A stretch of 42,707 nucleotides of DNA from an uncultured Oscillospiraceae bacterium (GCA_934561175.1 CAKTFW010000010.1:1-42707), one strand, 5' to 3'; shown: positions 31,996-40,824, counted from the stretch's first letter. The notes: generated by a model from the sequence alone, not told the origin. Numbers and translations: made by a program.

Positions 31996-33099
31996 TTAAA
32001 GGTGCATTACCGAGTCAAACATCTCAATGGGAATTGCGTCAGCCAGTTCCACCAGTGCATGGCGCTGGCCGCCCGTATAGTCATAATTGAGGATGGGGGA
32101 GTGCAGATTGCTGACGCCTGCAGGCGCGTGAAGCGAGAGCGACATGGTGACGCAGGTGCCGCGCTGCGGCATGGAGGTCAGCGCAACGGTGCCCTGATGC
32201 AGCTCCGCAATCCGGCGCACCAGCGCAAGGCCGAGTCCGATGCCCCGGCGGGGATCGCCCAGCATGGCCGGATGGGTATAGCGGGTGAATGCGGAGGCCA
32301 TTGCGTTGGCATCCATCCCTTCGCCGTTGTCCTGCACGCGGATCAGAACGCTGGATGCGGTTCGTTCCACATGCAGGCGGATTTCACCGCCCTTCGCGGT
32401 GAATTTCAGCGAATTCGAGATGAGATTCAGAACTGCGCGTTCAATCTTCTGCTGGTCGATGGCAAGTGTGCCGACCGTATCGGCGCAGTCCAGCACCAGC
32501 GTGCGCCCGGCGGATCGGACCAGTGGTTGGCACTGCCGGCTCAGCGTGCCGAAAAATGCGGTAAGATCGGTCGGCTCCGGGAAGAGTGCGGCCGTGCCGC
32601 TCAGCATCTTCGCCGCGTCACTCAGATTTCCGGCGATGCGCAGCAGCTGATAAAAGTTGCGGCTCAGGGAAGAGGTCTTGGCTTGAACATTGGCGTTCTC
32701 CAGTTCTTCCAGGGAGGGGAACAGGGTCGAGGCCGTGTGAAACAGGCTGGAGATCGGCTCGCGCAGCGTCTGGGAGATGGTTGCCAGCAGGCGGCTGCGG
32801 ACTTCCGCGTCAGTTGGCGGCGTGATGAGAAAAATATCCATGCCGCACTGCCGGTGGATGGCGGCGCTGTAGGCGGCGTCATCCCGGCGGAAGCTCAGCG
32901 CAATGGTGCCGTCGCCATTGTAGGATTCATAGAACGGTGCTGCATCGCCCAACAGTGCTGAGACCGGTTCACCCGTGCGGAAGGTCAGAGCTGTGGCTGT
33001 GGGGTTGCAGTAAGAAATTGTTTTTCCCTGCACCAGGAGTGCGGGCGTTGGCAGATACTCCAGCATGGTGGATAAAATCTGCCGATCGTTTTCAGGCAT
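31996..33099 (-). CDS. Histidine-kinase-like protein lacking the phospho-acceptor histidine
   Basis: The 367-aa soluble protein has a PAS-like N-terminus (about 7-95), a dimerisation helix region and a HATPase domain with N box (LNLISNSLKF, Asn229), G1 (DNGEGM, 257-262) and G2 (GIGLGLALV). In the HisKA helix the usual ISHELRTP reads ISQTLREP, so the phosphorylated His is Gln110. No membrane helix or adjacent response regulator exists. It may bind ATP without phosphotransfer, act as a scaffold or transmitter in a dimer with another kinase, or be decaying. The start at 33099 lies just after a modest ribosome binding site. Confidence 0.8.
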   Translation of the reverse strand: MPENDRQILSTMLEYLPTPALLVQGKTISYCNPTATALTFRTGEPVSALLGDAAPFYESYNGDGTIALSFRRDDAAYSAAIHRQCGMDIFLITPPTDAEVRSRLLATISQTLREPISSLFHTASTLFPSLEELENANVQAKTSSLSRNFYQLLRIAGNLSDAAKMLSGTAALFPEPTDLTAFFGTLSRQCQPLVRSAGRTLVLDCADTVGTLAIDQQKIERAVLNLISNSLKFTAKGGEIRLHVERTASSVLIRVQDNGEGMDANAMASAFTRYTHPAMLGDPRRGIGLGLALVRRIAELHQGTVALTSMPQRGTCVTMSLSLHAPAGVSNLHSPILNYDYTGGQRHALVELADAIPIEMFDSVMHL

Positions 33100-33266
33100 G
33101 CAGCATACCTCCCACTACAGTATGTACAGAAACCGGAAATCAGACGCAGGCAGTTTCTTCCTGACCGTCATGGGTTCTGCAGCGACATGGTTCGACGAAA
33201 AAATCTTAACGATTTCATGATACCTTCCCAGCGGGTAAAATGCAAGGAAAATGTCAGAAAACAGCT

Positions 33267-33294
33267 TTGCAAATTCTGCAGGGGCGTATATAAT
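33267..33294 (+). promoter_or_regulatory. Sigma-A promoter of gap
   Basis: TTGCAA (33267-33272), 16 bases, TATAAT (33289-33294), 41 bases upstream of the start codon. Confidence 0.75.
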
Positions 33295-33334
33295 AGAAAA
33301 GTACAACCTCGTACCTTGAAAGGAGTATGCGACT

Positions 33335-34348
33335 ATGAGCTTGAAAGTTGGTATCAATGGATTCGGTCGAATCGGCCGCCTGGCTGTCCGCGAGGCCGCC
33401 TACCGCGACGACATGGAGATTGTCGCGATCAACAATACGGTTGCCCCGGACTACATGGCGTACAAGCTGAAGTACGACACCTGCCACGGCCGTTTTCCCG
33501 GCGAGATTTCCTATACCGATCATTCTCTGATTGTCAACGGCAAGGAAATTCTGGTCTACCAGGAAAAGGAACCGGCGGATATTGACTGGGCTGTCTCCGG
33601 TGCGGAATATATTATTGAATCGACCGGCAAATTCACCACGGCCGAAAAGTGCGCGGGCCATTTCCAGGGCGGCGCAAAAAAGGTGATTATCTCGGCCCCG
33701 GCAAAGGATGATACCCCGATGTTCGTCATGGGTGTCAACCAGGAGGGCTATCAGAAGGAGATGAAGGTCGTCTCCAATGCGTCGTGCACCACGAACTGTC
33801 TGGCGCCGCTGGCAAAGGTCATTCATGATGCTTTCGGAATCGAATCCGGCCTGATGACGACAGTGCACTCCACCACGGCTTCCCAGAAGACGGTGGATGG
33901 TACCTCCAAAAAGGACTGGCGCGGCGGCCGTGCGGCGGCGGGGAATATCATTCCCTCTTCCACCGGCGCAGCCAAGGCGGTGGGGAAGGTGATCCCGTCG
34001 CTCAACGGCAAGCTGACCGGTATGTCCTTCCGCGTGCCGACGCTGGATGTCTCGGTAGTGGATCTGACGGTGCAGCTGAAAAAGGCTGCGAGCTATGAGG
34101 AGATCTGCGCGGCGGTCCGTGCGGCGGCTGACGGCCCCATGAAGGGAATCCTGCTTTACACCGATGAGGATGTCGTTTCCTCCGATTTCCTGGGTGAAAA
34201 ATGCACCTGCGTTTTTGATGCAAAGGCCGGTATTGCACTGACCGACCGGTTTATGAAGCTGGTCGCCTGGTATGATAACGAGGCGGGCTACACCAGCAAG
34301 ACGCTGGATCTGGTCGCCCATATGTATCAGGTGGATCACCAGGGCTAA
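33335..34348 (+). CDS. gap: Glyceraldehyde-3-phosphate dehydrogenase, phosphorylating
   Basis: The 337-aa protein has the NAD-binding GINGFGRIGRL, the active site SNASCTTNCLAP (Cys151), His178 in TTVHSTT, and the C-terminal WYDNEAGYTSKTLDL. It catalyses the oxidative phosphorylation of glyceraldehyde 3-phosphate in glycolysis. GC-rich, biased codons and a strong ribosome binding site (AAGGAG) fit high expression. It is a single-gene unit with its own promoter and terminator. Confidence 0.97.
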   Translation: MSLKVGINGFGRIGRLAVREAAYRDDMEIVAINNTVAPDYMAYKLKYDTCHGRFPGEISYTDHSLIVNGKEILVYQEKEPADIDWAVSGAEYIIESTGKFTTAEKCAGHFQGGAKKVIISAPAKDDTPMFVMGVNQEGYQKEMKVVSNASCTTNCLAPLAKVIHDAFGIESGLMTTVHSTTASQKTVDGTSKKDWRGGRAAAGNIIPSSTGAAKAVGKVIPSLNGKLTGMSFRVPTLDVSVVDLTVQLKKAASYEEICAAVRAAADGPMKGILLYTDEDVVSSDFLGEKCTCVFDAKAGIALTDRFMKLVAWYDNEAGYTSKTLDLVAHMYQVDHQG

Positions 34349-34369
34349 ACAACTAACAGATAATAGTGA

Positions 34370-34417
34370 AAGCACTCCTTTTTCGGTACTCTATAGCCGA
34401 GAAGGGAGTGCTTTTAT
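34370..34417. terminator. Bidirectional terminator between gap and the XRE gene
   Basis: AAGCACTCC pairs with GGGAGTGCTT, extended by inner TTCGG/CCGAA, with T on both outer sides. Confidence 0.75.
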
Positions 34418-34635
34418 TTACGATATGGTTTTGGATTATTAGTTCGCCCCAAGATATAGTCTGTTGATGTTTGGTAATAGTCAGCTAATGCAATTAGGAT
34501 GTCAGTTGGGATATCTCGATATCCTTGTTCATAGCGGAAATATTGTGGCTGTGGCATATTTAGTATAGCTGCAATTTGTCGTTGTGTTAAGTCATGGTCT
34601 TCACGCAACTCTCGTATTCTCCGATAATAAGCCAT
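34414..34635 (-). CDS. XRE-family regulator of the A+T-rich islet
   Basis: The 73-aa protein is essentially one Cro/CI-type helix-turn-helix (LREDHDLTQRQIAAILNMPQPQYFRYEQGYRDIP) with a short tail. The start at 34635 has GGAG at a proper distance and is preferred over 34656. It faces the lipoprotein gene. Two palindromes built on ATATC half-sites lie between them (34649-34664 and 34699-34724), so it probably binds both and regulates itself and the lipoprotein gene. Confidence 0.85.
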   Translation of the reverse strand: MAYYRRIRELREDHDLTQRQIAAILNMPQPQYFRYEQGYRDIPTDILIALADYYQTSTDYILGRTNNPKPYRK

Positions 34636-34648
34636 TTTACACGCTCCA

Positions 34649-34664
34649 ATATCCAAATGGATAT
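34649..34664. promoter_or_regulatory. Operator-like palindrome next to the XRE start
   Basis: ATATCCAAATGGATAT has 7 of 8 matching half-site positions. It overlaps the XRE start region and is just upstream of the -35 TTGACA (34666-34671) of the opposite gene. Confidence 0.55.
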
Positions 34665-34698
34665 CTTGACAATATATGTAAAATATGGCAGTATGTTT

Positions 34699-34724
34699 AT
34701 ATGATATCTATTTGGATATCATAT
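34699..34724. promoter_or_regulatory. 26-bp operator-like palindrome before the lipoprotein gene
   Basis: ATATGATATC and its exact complement GATATCATAT are separated by 6 bases. The inner half-site ATATCYAW repeats the one at 34649-34664, supporting a common binding protein. Confidence 0.6.
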
Positions 34725-34753
34725 AAAACGGATAAAGGGTAAAGGGAAGAAAA

Positions 34754-35713
34754 ATGAAGAGAAAATTTTTGATGGTGGCGTTAATGACAATAGTTTGTTT
34801 TAGTTTATGTTCTTGCAAGAGTAGAGATGCAGTTGCTGCTGATAATATGATATTGGCAATCGGTGAAGTCACATTAGATAGTAAGGCTAATATAATAGAA
34901 GCAGAAAACGCTGTAGAGAGCCTGAGTATGGAGGACTATAAACAATTAGAATACATCGATGAGTTGGAGAAAGCAAAAGAGACTTATGAAGCGAAACAAG
35001 TTGTTGATTTAATCGGAAAAATTCCAGATAGTATTGATGTGTTTTCTTATAATGCGATTCACACGGCCAGAAGTGCCTATGACAAATGTACGGATGAAGG
35101 GAAAACACAGGTTAATAATTATGATGATTTAGTTAGAGCTGAAGAAAAGTTTAGTAAAGCAAAGATTGAAAATGCTATACAGGCTATTGATAGAGTTGAG
35201 ACAGCAACTACAAATACAAATCCTAATATTAACATGACGATGCTTATTACTGCGGCAAACAACGCTTATAATCAATTGAGCGATGAGGAGCAGAGTCAGG
35301 TTACAAATTACACAGGCTTTTTGGAAATATCGAAGAAATGGGAGGCGGAGGTAGAAGAGCAGAGAGCGCAGCAGATGGAACAACTTATAAAAGAATCCCC
35401 AATGACGAACGACTATTATAATGATTATAAAGCGCCTAAAAAAACAGTGGATATTGATGGAAAACAGATTTGGCAGGTATATGCAGCATCGAATGAAGTA
35501 CATTTTACAGGTAAATATCAAGGTACTGGAAATTTCATAATCAAGATACTCGATGATAATCAAGATTTTTTTGATTTAGTCGTAAATGAAATTGGAGATT
35601 ACAATCTAGATAAAAGGGTTTATGGCTTGGAGCCGGATGAAATGTATTATTTTCAAATTCAATGGTCGTATGGAACTTGGTCGCTTAGATGGGATGGAAT
35701 CTATCAGAATTAG
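34754..35713 (+). CDS. Lipoprotein with three helical repeats, A+T-rich
   Basis: The 319-aa protein has a lipoprotein signal peptide with Cys in LCSC near residue 21. Three related helical segments follow (about 45-85, 86-135 and 145-195; each has a pattern like AYxxLTDEEKxxVxNYxxLxxAxxKxxA, as in AYNQLSDEEQSQVTNY). A C-terminal beta-rich domain rich in Tyr and Trp (about 220-319) ends the protein. It is therefore tethered to the outer face of the membrane. Base composition is markedly A+T-rich with codons such as AAA, GAA and ATA, unlike neighbours, which points to horizontal transfer together with the XRE gene. I know no function for it. Confidence 0.85.
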   Translation: MKRKFLMVALMTIVCFSLCSCKSRDAVAADNMILAIGEVTLDSKANIIEAENAVESLSMEDYKQLEYIDELEKAKETYEAKQVVDLIGKIPDSIDVFSYNAIHTARSAYDKCTDEGKTQVNNYDDLVRAEEKFSKAKIENAIQAIDRVETATTNTNPNINMTMLITAANNAYNQLSDEEQSQVTNYTGFLEISKKWEAEVEEQRAQQMEQLIKESPMTNDYYNDYKAPKKTVDIDGKQIWQVYAASNEVHFTGKYQGTGNFIIKILDDNQDFFDLVVNEIGDYNLDKRVYGLEPDEMYYFQIQWSYGTWSLRWDGIYQN

Positions 35714-35720
35714 ATGTGAA

Positions 35721-35769
35721 AAATAAGGAGCGGCCCTCTCAGTTATACTGAGAGGGCCGCTCCTTATTT
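35721..35769. terminator. Very strong bidirectional terminator
   Basis: A 22-bp stem, AAATAAGGAGCGGCCCTCTC paired with its complement around a TTATA loop, separates the lipoprotein gene from the leftward surface-protein gene. Its right arm overlaps the stop codon of the latter. Confidence 0.92.
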
Positions 35770-38700
35770 TATTTCATGCTGTACAGGGATGCTTCGCCGG
35801 AAACGGTGCGGTCATAGGCGACCAATGCAAGCAGCGCCTGCTCGGTTGCTATCGCATCGGCTTCACCGCCGAGGGTATGGGAAAAGCCCTTGCCGGGGGT
35901 GTAGTAGCGAAGTAGATTGTCCAGCAGCGTGACGCCGTTTTTCACAAAGCGGCTGTCATCCATTTTGAGTCCCAGCGCGTTCAGGGCGATCATTGCCTGC
36001 GCGGTGGATTCGCTGCCCTCCGCGCCCCAGGCGGTAAAGCCGCCGTTGCTGTTCTGCAGCGCGGAGAGCGCTGCAATGCCGCGCTCCACGGCGCGCTGTA
36101 CTTGGGTGTTGGCGCTGCGGTAGGGGGCGAGTGCCTGCAGTGCCATTGCGGTCAGATCCGGATCCGCAGCGGAACCGGTCAGCGCCCAGCCGCCGTCGTC
36201 CAGCTGCAGGGAGAGCAGCTTGGAGACATAACCGTCGCGCGAGGCGCTGGAGCCATCCGGCAGCGTGTAATTGCCGCTGTCAAGTGCGATCAGCGCATAG
36301 ATTACACCATTTACGCCCTGCCGGGTCACGGCGTCTTCGTCGCCCAGCGGTGCAAGCAGATTGTAACCGGCTGCATCAGCCGGATTGCGGCCGATGGCGC
36401 TGAGTGCCAGAATCACTCTGGCATAGTCCGTCAGGCGGGTAGTGGAAAGCGTCCCGTTCTGCGCGGTCAGGACATTCGTCAGATTCTGGTAGTAGGTTTC
36501 CGCGTAGTTGGCAGGCATCGCAGCGCCGCTGCGGGCGATGCCCACCACGGCCCACTCGCCGCCGACGCTGGCAACGGTGGGATTCGGCGTCTGTGCTGCC
36601 ACCAGTGCGGCCACTTCGTCGGTGAGGGTAGAGGCGACCGTGGGGACAGCTGCGGTGGAATACCGCTGGAGCAGTGCGGCGTATTCGGCGCGGTTCGTGG
36701 TGCCCTTCGGCACCAGCAGCGCTTCGGTGCGGCCGGTCATCAGCCCGTCGGCATTGGCCCAGCGGACTGCGGAGGCGGCGTAGCCTGCCACAGCTGCGGC
36801 GTCGTCAAACCTGCTCAGATCAGCCTGCACTGCGGTGCTGCGGCCGGCCAGGCGGGCGTAGCGGCAGAGCATCAGAGCGGTCTGTTCTCTGGTCACCGGA
36901 GCGGTGGGATCGAATGTGCCGTCCGGATAACCGGTCACTACGCCGTTTTCAGAGGCCCAGATTACTGCGTTGGTGTACCACTGCCCTGCGGTTACATCGG
37001 TGTAAGGGCTGGCGGCGGTGACGGCGGGCGCACCGGCCATGCGGTACAGGGTGGTGACTACAGTGGCGCGGCGCACGGTGCCGGTGGGATCAAACAGCGA
37101 TTCGCCAATGCCGTCCATCAGACCTGCGTCCGTCACATAGCGGACGGCGTCATAGTACCAGGCGGCGGAGGTGACATCCTGGTACTGCCTGTTGGTGACC
37201 TCCGGCTTGGTGACTGTCGTACCGGACACGCCGGAGACACCGTCTTCCTTGGTCCAGTCCAGTGTGTAGAACCAGAGAATTTCGTCGTCTTTCTCTACAT
37301 GGTAGCTGTTCAGGCCCACATTCGGCAGCACGCCGTTGACCTTGTACATCCAGCCGGTGTTGGGGCCGTTTTCACGGGCGGTCAAGGTTTTGCTGCCGTT
37401 GCTGATCGAGGAGATATAGCCATTTTCCAGACCTACGGCGGTAATGCCGGTGCCTGCAATGGCCTTGGTGAAGACATCACCGACCGTGGCGTTTTCCTTC
37501 ACGGTGACGGCCTTGCGGGAAATCCAGTAGTTCGTGTCGGATTTCATGGTAAAATAGACGGTGATATCGGTTTTATCCTGATCGCCGCCAGGCGTGGAAG
37601 GCGTGGGCTTCTCGCCGGTTTGCTGGCCGGGTGCAAGAGTTGTGCCGCTCCAGTCATAGACATTATAGGCGGCACCGGAGGTCATGGTACGCGCTGCAGC
37701 GACCAGCGCCCGGAAGCCCTGCTCGGTGGCAAGTGGATCGGCCAGCGCGTCGCCGGTGCTGTAGCGGAAGCCGTCGTTACCGTCCGTTTTGTAGGAGAGC
37801 AGTCCATCCAGCAGCGAATGGCCCTGCTTTACAAAGCGCGGGTCGGTGTCGGGATTCACGCCCAGGGCGGCCAGACCGATTATCACCATGGCGTCGGCAT
37901 TGGCGTTGCCAAAGCTGCCGGTGTTGGCATCCTGCACGGCAGAGAGGCCGGTAACGGCCTTATCGACCACCCGCTTGGCGGTGGCATCCAGATCGTAAAG
38001 CGGCGCAAGCGCGGCGATGACCGTTGCGGTGGTATCGACATCGTCAAAATTCTGGTCGTTGTAGCTGTAGAAATAAAGACCGGAATCCGACTGGTTATTC
38101 TGCAGCGTCTCGACCAGCGATGCACGGGTTTCCTCCGGCAGCGTCAGGCTGCCGTTCAGCTCAGAGAGCAGAATCCACGGCGCTTCATAGTGGGTTGGCG
38201 TGGCGGTTTTCAACTGCTCCAGCATCTGAGCAGGCGCGCTGATCGGCGTGCTGTTGTTGACCTTGTAGAGCTTTGCGGGATCAACGCCGATGGCCGGGAG
38301 AATGATCTCCGCCTTGGCGTTGGTCTGCAGCGGGCTGTAAACGGTGGTGTCCTCCAGCGAGGAGATGGCGTTGTTCAGGTAGAGCTGCCTGGCTGCGTCG
38401 GAGGTTTTTGCCGTGGCGTCCGGCTTCCAGGCGGCGTAGGCCGCCATGTCCAGCACAACCCATTCCTGGGCGCTGAGCTGGGAGCCCGCCGCGGTCTGTT
38501 TGGAATCATCTGCATAGTCCGCTGCGATGCGGTCCGCCAGCGTGCCAATGGCGGAAAGCTGGGCTTTCTGCCGCGCTGCGGCGTCGTCGGTGGAGGCGAT
38601 ATAGAGCGGGAAAGTGCAGGTGGCGGTCTCGTCACCGCAGTGCAGGGTCGCAGTCAGTGTGGCAGATGCGGCACGCGTCGTGTCCACATAGCCGGTGCCG

Positions 38701-39857
38701 TTCAGCACCGTGACGGCGGAAGAATCGCTCTGCCAGTCAATGGTGACAGAGTTGCCTGCCACAGTCAGTGCTTCGGGCAGGGTCAGGTTCTTGGTGACCG
38801 AATAGGAAGAGGCGTTGTCGCCCTGAATGGCAGCCCAATTCAGGCGATAGGCGGCTACGGCTACGATGTCTGCGTTGGTCTGCGGCGCATTGAAGGTGTT
38901 TATAAAATTTTTTACAAAGACGCCGCCATTGGTACCGTCCGGGTGGGCATATTGCAAAATCAGCATATGCAGGGAATTATCGGCGTTGTAATCGCAAATC
39001 TTCAGGGTACCGTCGGCTGCAATTTCGGCATCCAGACCAAGCATTGTTCCGATTTTCCAGCCGCTGCCGCGGTCGGTGGGGTTCTCCGGGGTGAACACAA
39101 TCTCTGCGCGATAGGTACGGCCGGCCACAAATTCCGTGGCGTCCGTGCCATCCAGATTCCGGATCTTGATCTCGGCACTCTCCACGGGCACATAGGCATT
39201 GCCCGCCAGTGTGGTCTGGAGCTTGAGAATCAGGGTGTCCAGCTTACTGGCTTCGGAGCCGGGGCCGAAAATCATGGTGCCAAGCGCGGTGAGATAATCC
39301 TTATTGGAGCCATAGGCGTCGATTTCTGCCAGCTTTTCCGCGGCTTCTCCCATCGCTTCATAGACGGCGTCCTCGTTCTCTCCTTCATACAGGCTGGCTT
39401 CTTCCACTAGGGCGCGCAGCTGATCTACCTTGTCGATCAGGTCAATGTCATAACCGTAGGTGAGATAGGTGTAGCAGAAACGGACGGTGTCGCCATTCTG
39501 CAGGGCGGGCAGCGGCCAGGTGTCCCGGTCGTTGTTCAGACTGACCATCCAGCCGCTCTCAGAGCCGTGACCGTAGGCGCTAAAGTCGCCGATCCGGGTG
39601 ACATAGCCGCTGTCGGCGCCTTCCACTGCCAGATTGTGCTCCTGTGCGACACGGTCCAATAGGGTATAGACGGTGTCTCCATCTTGCAGCTCCACGGTTG
39701 TGGGCGCGATCAGATCGTTTCCGTCGATGGTGCGGGTTTCCACCGAGAATGTGACGGTGGCCGGCGCAGCGGCCGGTTCCGCAGCCAGTGCGGCGGTGGG
39801 CAGCAGGCTGCAGAGCATGGCAAGTGCCAGCAGCAGGCTGCAAATGCGGTGTTTCAT
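35769..39857 (-). CDS. SLH-anchored transcobalamin/intrinsic-factor-like surface protein
   Basis: The 1362-aa protein has a signal peptide (1-26), a first DUF4430 domain (about 35-130), a helical region, an atrophied Ig-like domain (about 350-425) and an alpha/alpha-barrel region with prenyltransferase-like repeats (about 425-725). A second DUF4430 domain (about 760-870), three SLH repeats (about 893-943, 952-1003 and 1016-1068) and a second alpha/alpha-barrel region (1075-1355, with LQLDDGGW and LQNSNGGF) complete it. An alpha-barrel plus DUF4430 is the domain pair of human transcobalamin and intrinsic factor. A B12 riboswitch in front supports cobalamin binding at the cell wall; this is inference. 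SLH repeats in mid-chain are unusual. The start at 39857 has AGGAGG upstream. Confidence 0.85.
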   Translation of the reverse strand: MKHRICSLLLALAMLCSLLPTAALAAEPAAAPATVTFSVETRTIDGNDLIAPTTVELQDGDTVYTLLDRVAQEHNLAVEGADSGYVTRIGDFSAYGHGSESGWMVSLNNDRDTWPLPALQNGDTVRFCYTYLTYGYDIDLIDKVDQLRALVEEASLYEGENEDAVYEAMGEAAEKLAEIDAYGSNKDYLTALGTMIFGPGSEASKLDTLILKLQTTLAGNAYVPVESAEIKIRNLDGTDATEFVAGRTYRAEIVFTPENPTDRGSGWKIGTMLGLDAEIAADGTLKICDYNADNSLHMLILQYAHPDGTNGGVFVKNFINTFNAPQTNADIVAVAAYRLNWAAIQGDNASSYSVTKNLTLPEALTVAGNSVTIDWQSDSSAVTVLNGTGYVDTTRAASATLTATLHCGDETATCTFPLYIASTDDAAARQKAQLSAIGTLADRIAADYADDSKQTAAGSQLSAQEWVVLDMAAYAAWKPDATAKTSDAARQLYLNNAISSLEDTTVYSPLQTNAKAEIILPAIGVDPAKLYKVNNSTPISAPAQMLEQLKTATPTHYEAPWILLSELNGSLTLPEETRASLVETLQNNQSDSGLYFYSYNDQNFDDVDTTATVIAALAPLYDLDATAKRVVDKAVTGLSAVQDANTGSFGNANADAMVIIGLAALGVNPDTDPRFVKQGHSLLDGLLSYKTDGNDGFRYSTGDALADPLATEQGFRALVAAARTMTSGAAYNVYDWSGTTLAPGQQTGEKPTPSTPGGDQDKTDITVYFTMKSDTNYWISRKAVTVKENATVGDVFTKAIAGTGITAVGLENGYISSISNGSKTLTARENGPNTGWMYKVNGVLPNVGLNSYHVEKDDEILWFYTLDWTKEDGVSGVSGTTVTKPEVTNRQYQDVTSAAWYYDAVRYVTDAGLMDGIGESLFDPTGTVRRATVVTTLYRMAGAPAVTAASPYTDVTAGQWYTNAVIWASENGVVTGYPDGTFDPTAPVTREQTALMLCRYARLAGRSTAVQADLSRFDDAAAVAGYAASAVRWANADGLMTGRTEALLVPKGTTNRAEYAALLQRYSTAAVPTVASTLTDEVAALVAAQTPNPTVASVGGEWAVVGIARSGAAMPANYAETYYQNLTNVLTAQNGTLSTTRLTDYARVILALSAIGRNPADAAGYNLLAPLGDEDAVTRQGVNGVIYALIALDSGNYTLPDGSSASRDGYVSKLLSLQLDDGGWALTGSAADPDLTAMALQALAPYRSANTQVQRAVERGIAALSALQNSNGGFTAWGAEGSESTAQAMIALNALGLKMDDSRFVKNGVTLLDNLLRYYTPGKGFSHTLGGEADAIATEQALLALVAYDRTVSGEASLYSMK

Positions 39858-39884
39858 AGAATCTTTCCTCCTCTTTATCATGTG

Positions 39885-39917
39885 AAAAACGCCCGCTTGC
39901 CGGAGGGCAAACAGGCG
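39885..39917 (-). terminator. Expression-platform terminator of the B12 riboswitch
   Basis: On the minus strand CGCCTGTTTGCC pairs with GGCAAGCGGGCG (with two G-U pairs) and is followed by TTTTT, directly before the ribosome binding site of the surface-protein gene. An upstream GCTTGCCG (39944-39937) can pair with CGGCAAGC of the terminator arm and so act as antiterminator. Confidence 0.8.
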
Positions 39918-39985
39918 CATAAAATAAACCGAATCGCGGCAAGCAATTCGGAACAGACGCACAGTTTCCGGTTCCGGCAGAAACG

Positions 39986-40096
39986 CCTGCAGCACCCAGG
40001 TACTCTGACTTATCCGCCGTAGCGGCTTCACAGTGACCGACTCGCGGGGCCTTGCACCCCATTCCCCCTGCCGCACGGAGCGGCGGGTGCTGCAGC
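39986..40096 (-). ncRNA. Cobalamin riboswitch aptamer
   Basis: Read on the minus strand, the closing stem GCAGCACCC/GGGTGCTGC encloses the conserved core. It has GGGAAT then GGGGTGCAAGGCCCC (40060-40046), GGTCACTGTGA (about 40038-40028) and the B12 box AAGTCAGAGTACCTG (about 40012-39998). These match the class of short cobalamin riboswitches with a CACTGT core. With the terminator at 39885-39917 it likely stops transcription when cobalamin is bound, raising the surface protein when B12 is scarce. Confidence 0.92.
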
Positions 40097-40260
40097 ATAG
40101 GATTCACTTGCGGTTTATCATACAACAAGAATATGGAATTGTAAACGGCGAAAATCGCTGTTTTCCCACAAATCAGGGGCGTGTTTCCGGCTCCATCGTA
40201 GCACGGTGCCGCCGCAAAATAGCGCGAACGGCGACCTGAGGCTATAAAAATTTGCGTAGT

Positions 40261-40437
40261 GCGTAGATTCAGGGTCAGTTGCTGCTCCAGGGCGCAGTGT
40301 TCGTCCCGGCATTCGCGCAGCAGCCGCGTGAGCGTGTCGCTTTCCATGCGATCAAGCACATCGTCGATGGCTTTCGTTCCCATTTTAATTCCGGCGTCGC
40401 ATTCCCGCAGCAGACGGATCGTATCCGGTTCAATCAT
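40261..40437 (-). pseudogene. Truncated 5' fragment of a DUF2383-like (ferritin-fold) gene
   Basis: A GGGAGGAG ribosome binding site and ATG at 40437 start a family-typical helix (MIEPDTIRLLRECDAGIKMG, then IDDVLDRM and LLRECRDEH). After about residue 59 the match to the family stops and the frame runs on into unrelated sequence. Full members are about 140 residues. The end was probably lost to a deletion joining this gene to the riboswitch region. Confidence 0.55.
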
Positions 40438-40524
40438 GATGCTTCTCCTCCCATAACAGGGTGCACAGGTTTTGTGATTTTATGTGCAGCCTTTGAATGG
40501 AGGTTTTATAAATTGTATAGACAA

Positions 40525-40562
40525 CAAAAAAGTGGATGTAACAGGAATCTGTTACATCCACT
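40525..40562 (-). terminator. Intrinsic terminator of tRNA-fMet
   Basis: On the minus strand GTGGATGTAACAG pairs with CTGTTACATCCAC and is followed by TTTTTT, six bases after the encoded CCA. Confidence 0.9.
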
Positions 40563-40567
40563 CAGTC

Positions 40568-40644
<77 letters not shown>

Positions 40645-40669
40645 ATATTGTACTCTTAAGAGCTTGACT

Positions 40670-40698
40670 AGTTTACCATATGATAAATAGATTGTCAA
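40670..40698 (-). promoter_or_regulatory. Sigma-A promoter of tRNA-fMet
   Basis: On the minus strand TTGACA (40698-40693), 17 bases, TAAACT (40675-40670). Confidence 0.85.
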
Positions 40699-40824
40699 GT
40701 GTTTTTTCGCTGCAAATTGTGTGATCAGCAGAAAAAGGAAAAAATTTAAGAATCTTTATAATGAATTCCGCTGGAAGCTGTGCTATACTAATCAAAACTA
40801 TCGTATCTTGTGGGGGAAGCTTTT

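Noticed and set aside
36102..39410. Long 1102-aa plus-strand frame
   Set aside because: It is the antisense shadow of the SLH/DUF4430 gene; its low-complexity Gly/Arg/Val composition is typical of an antisense frame in GC-rich DNA.
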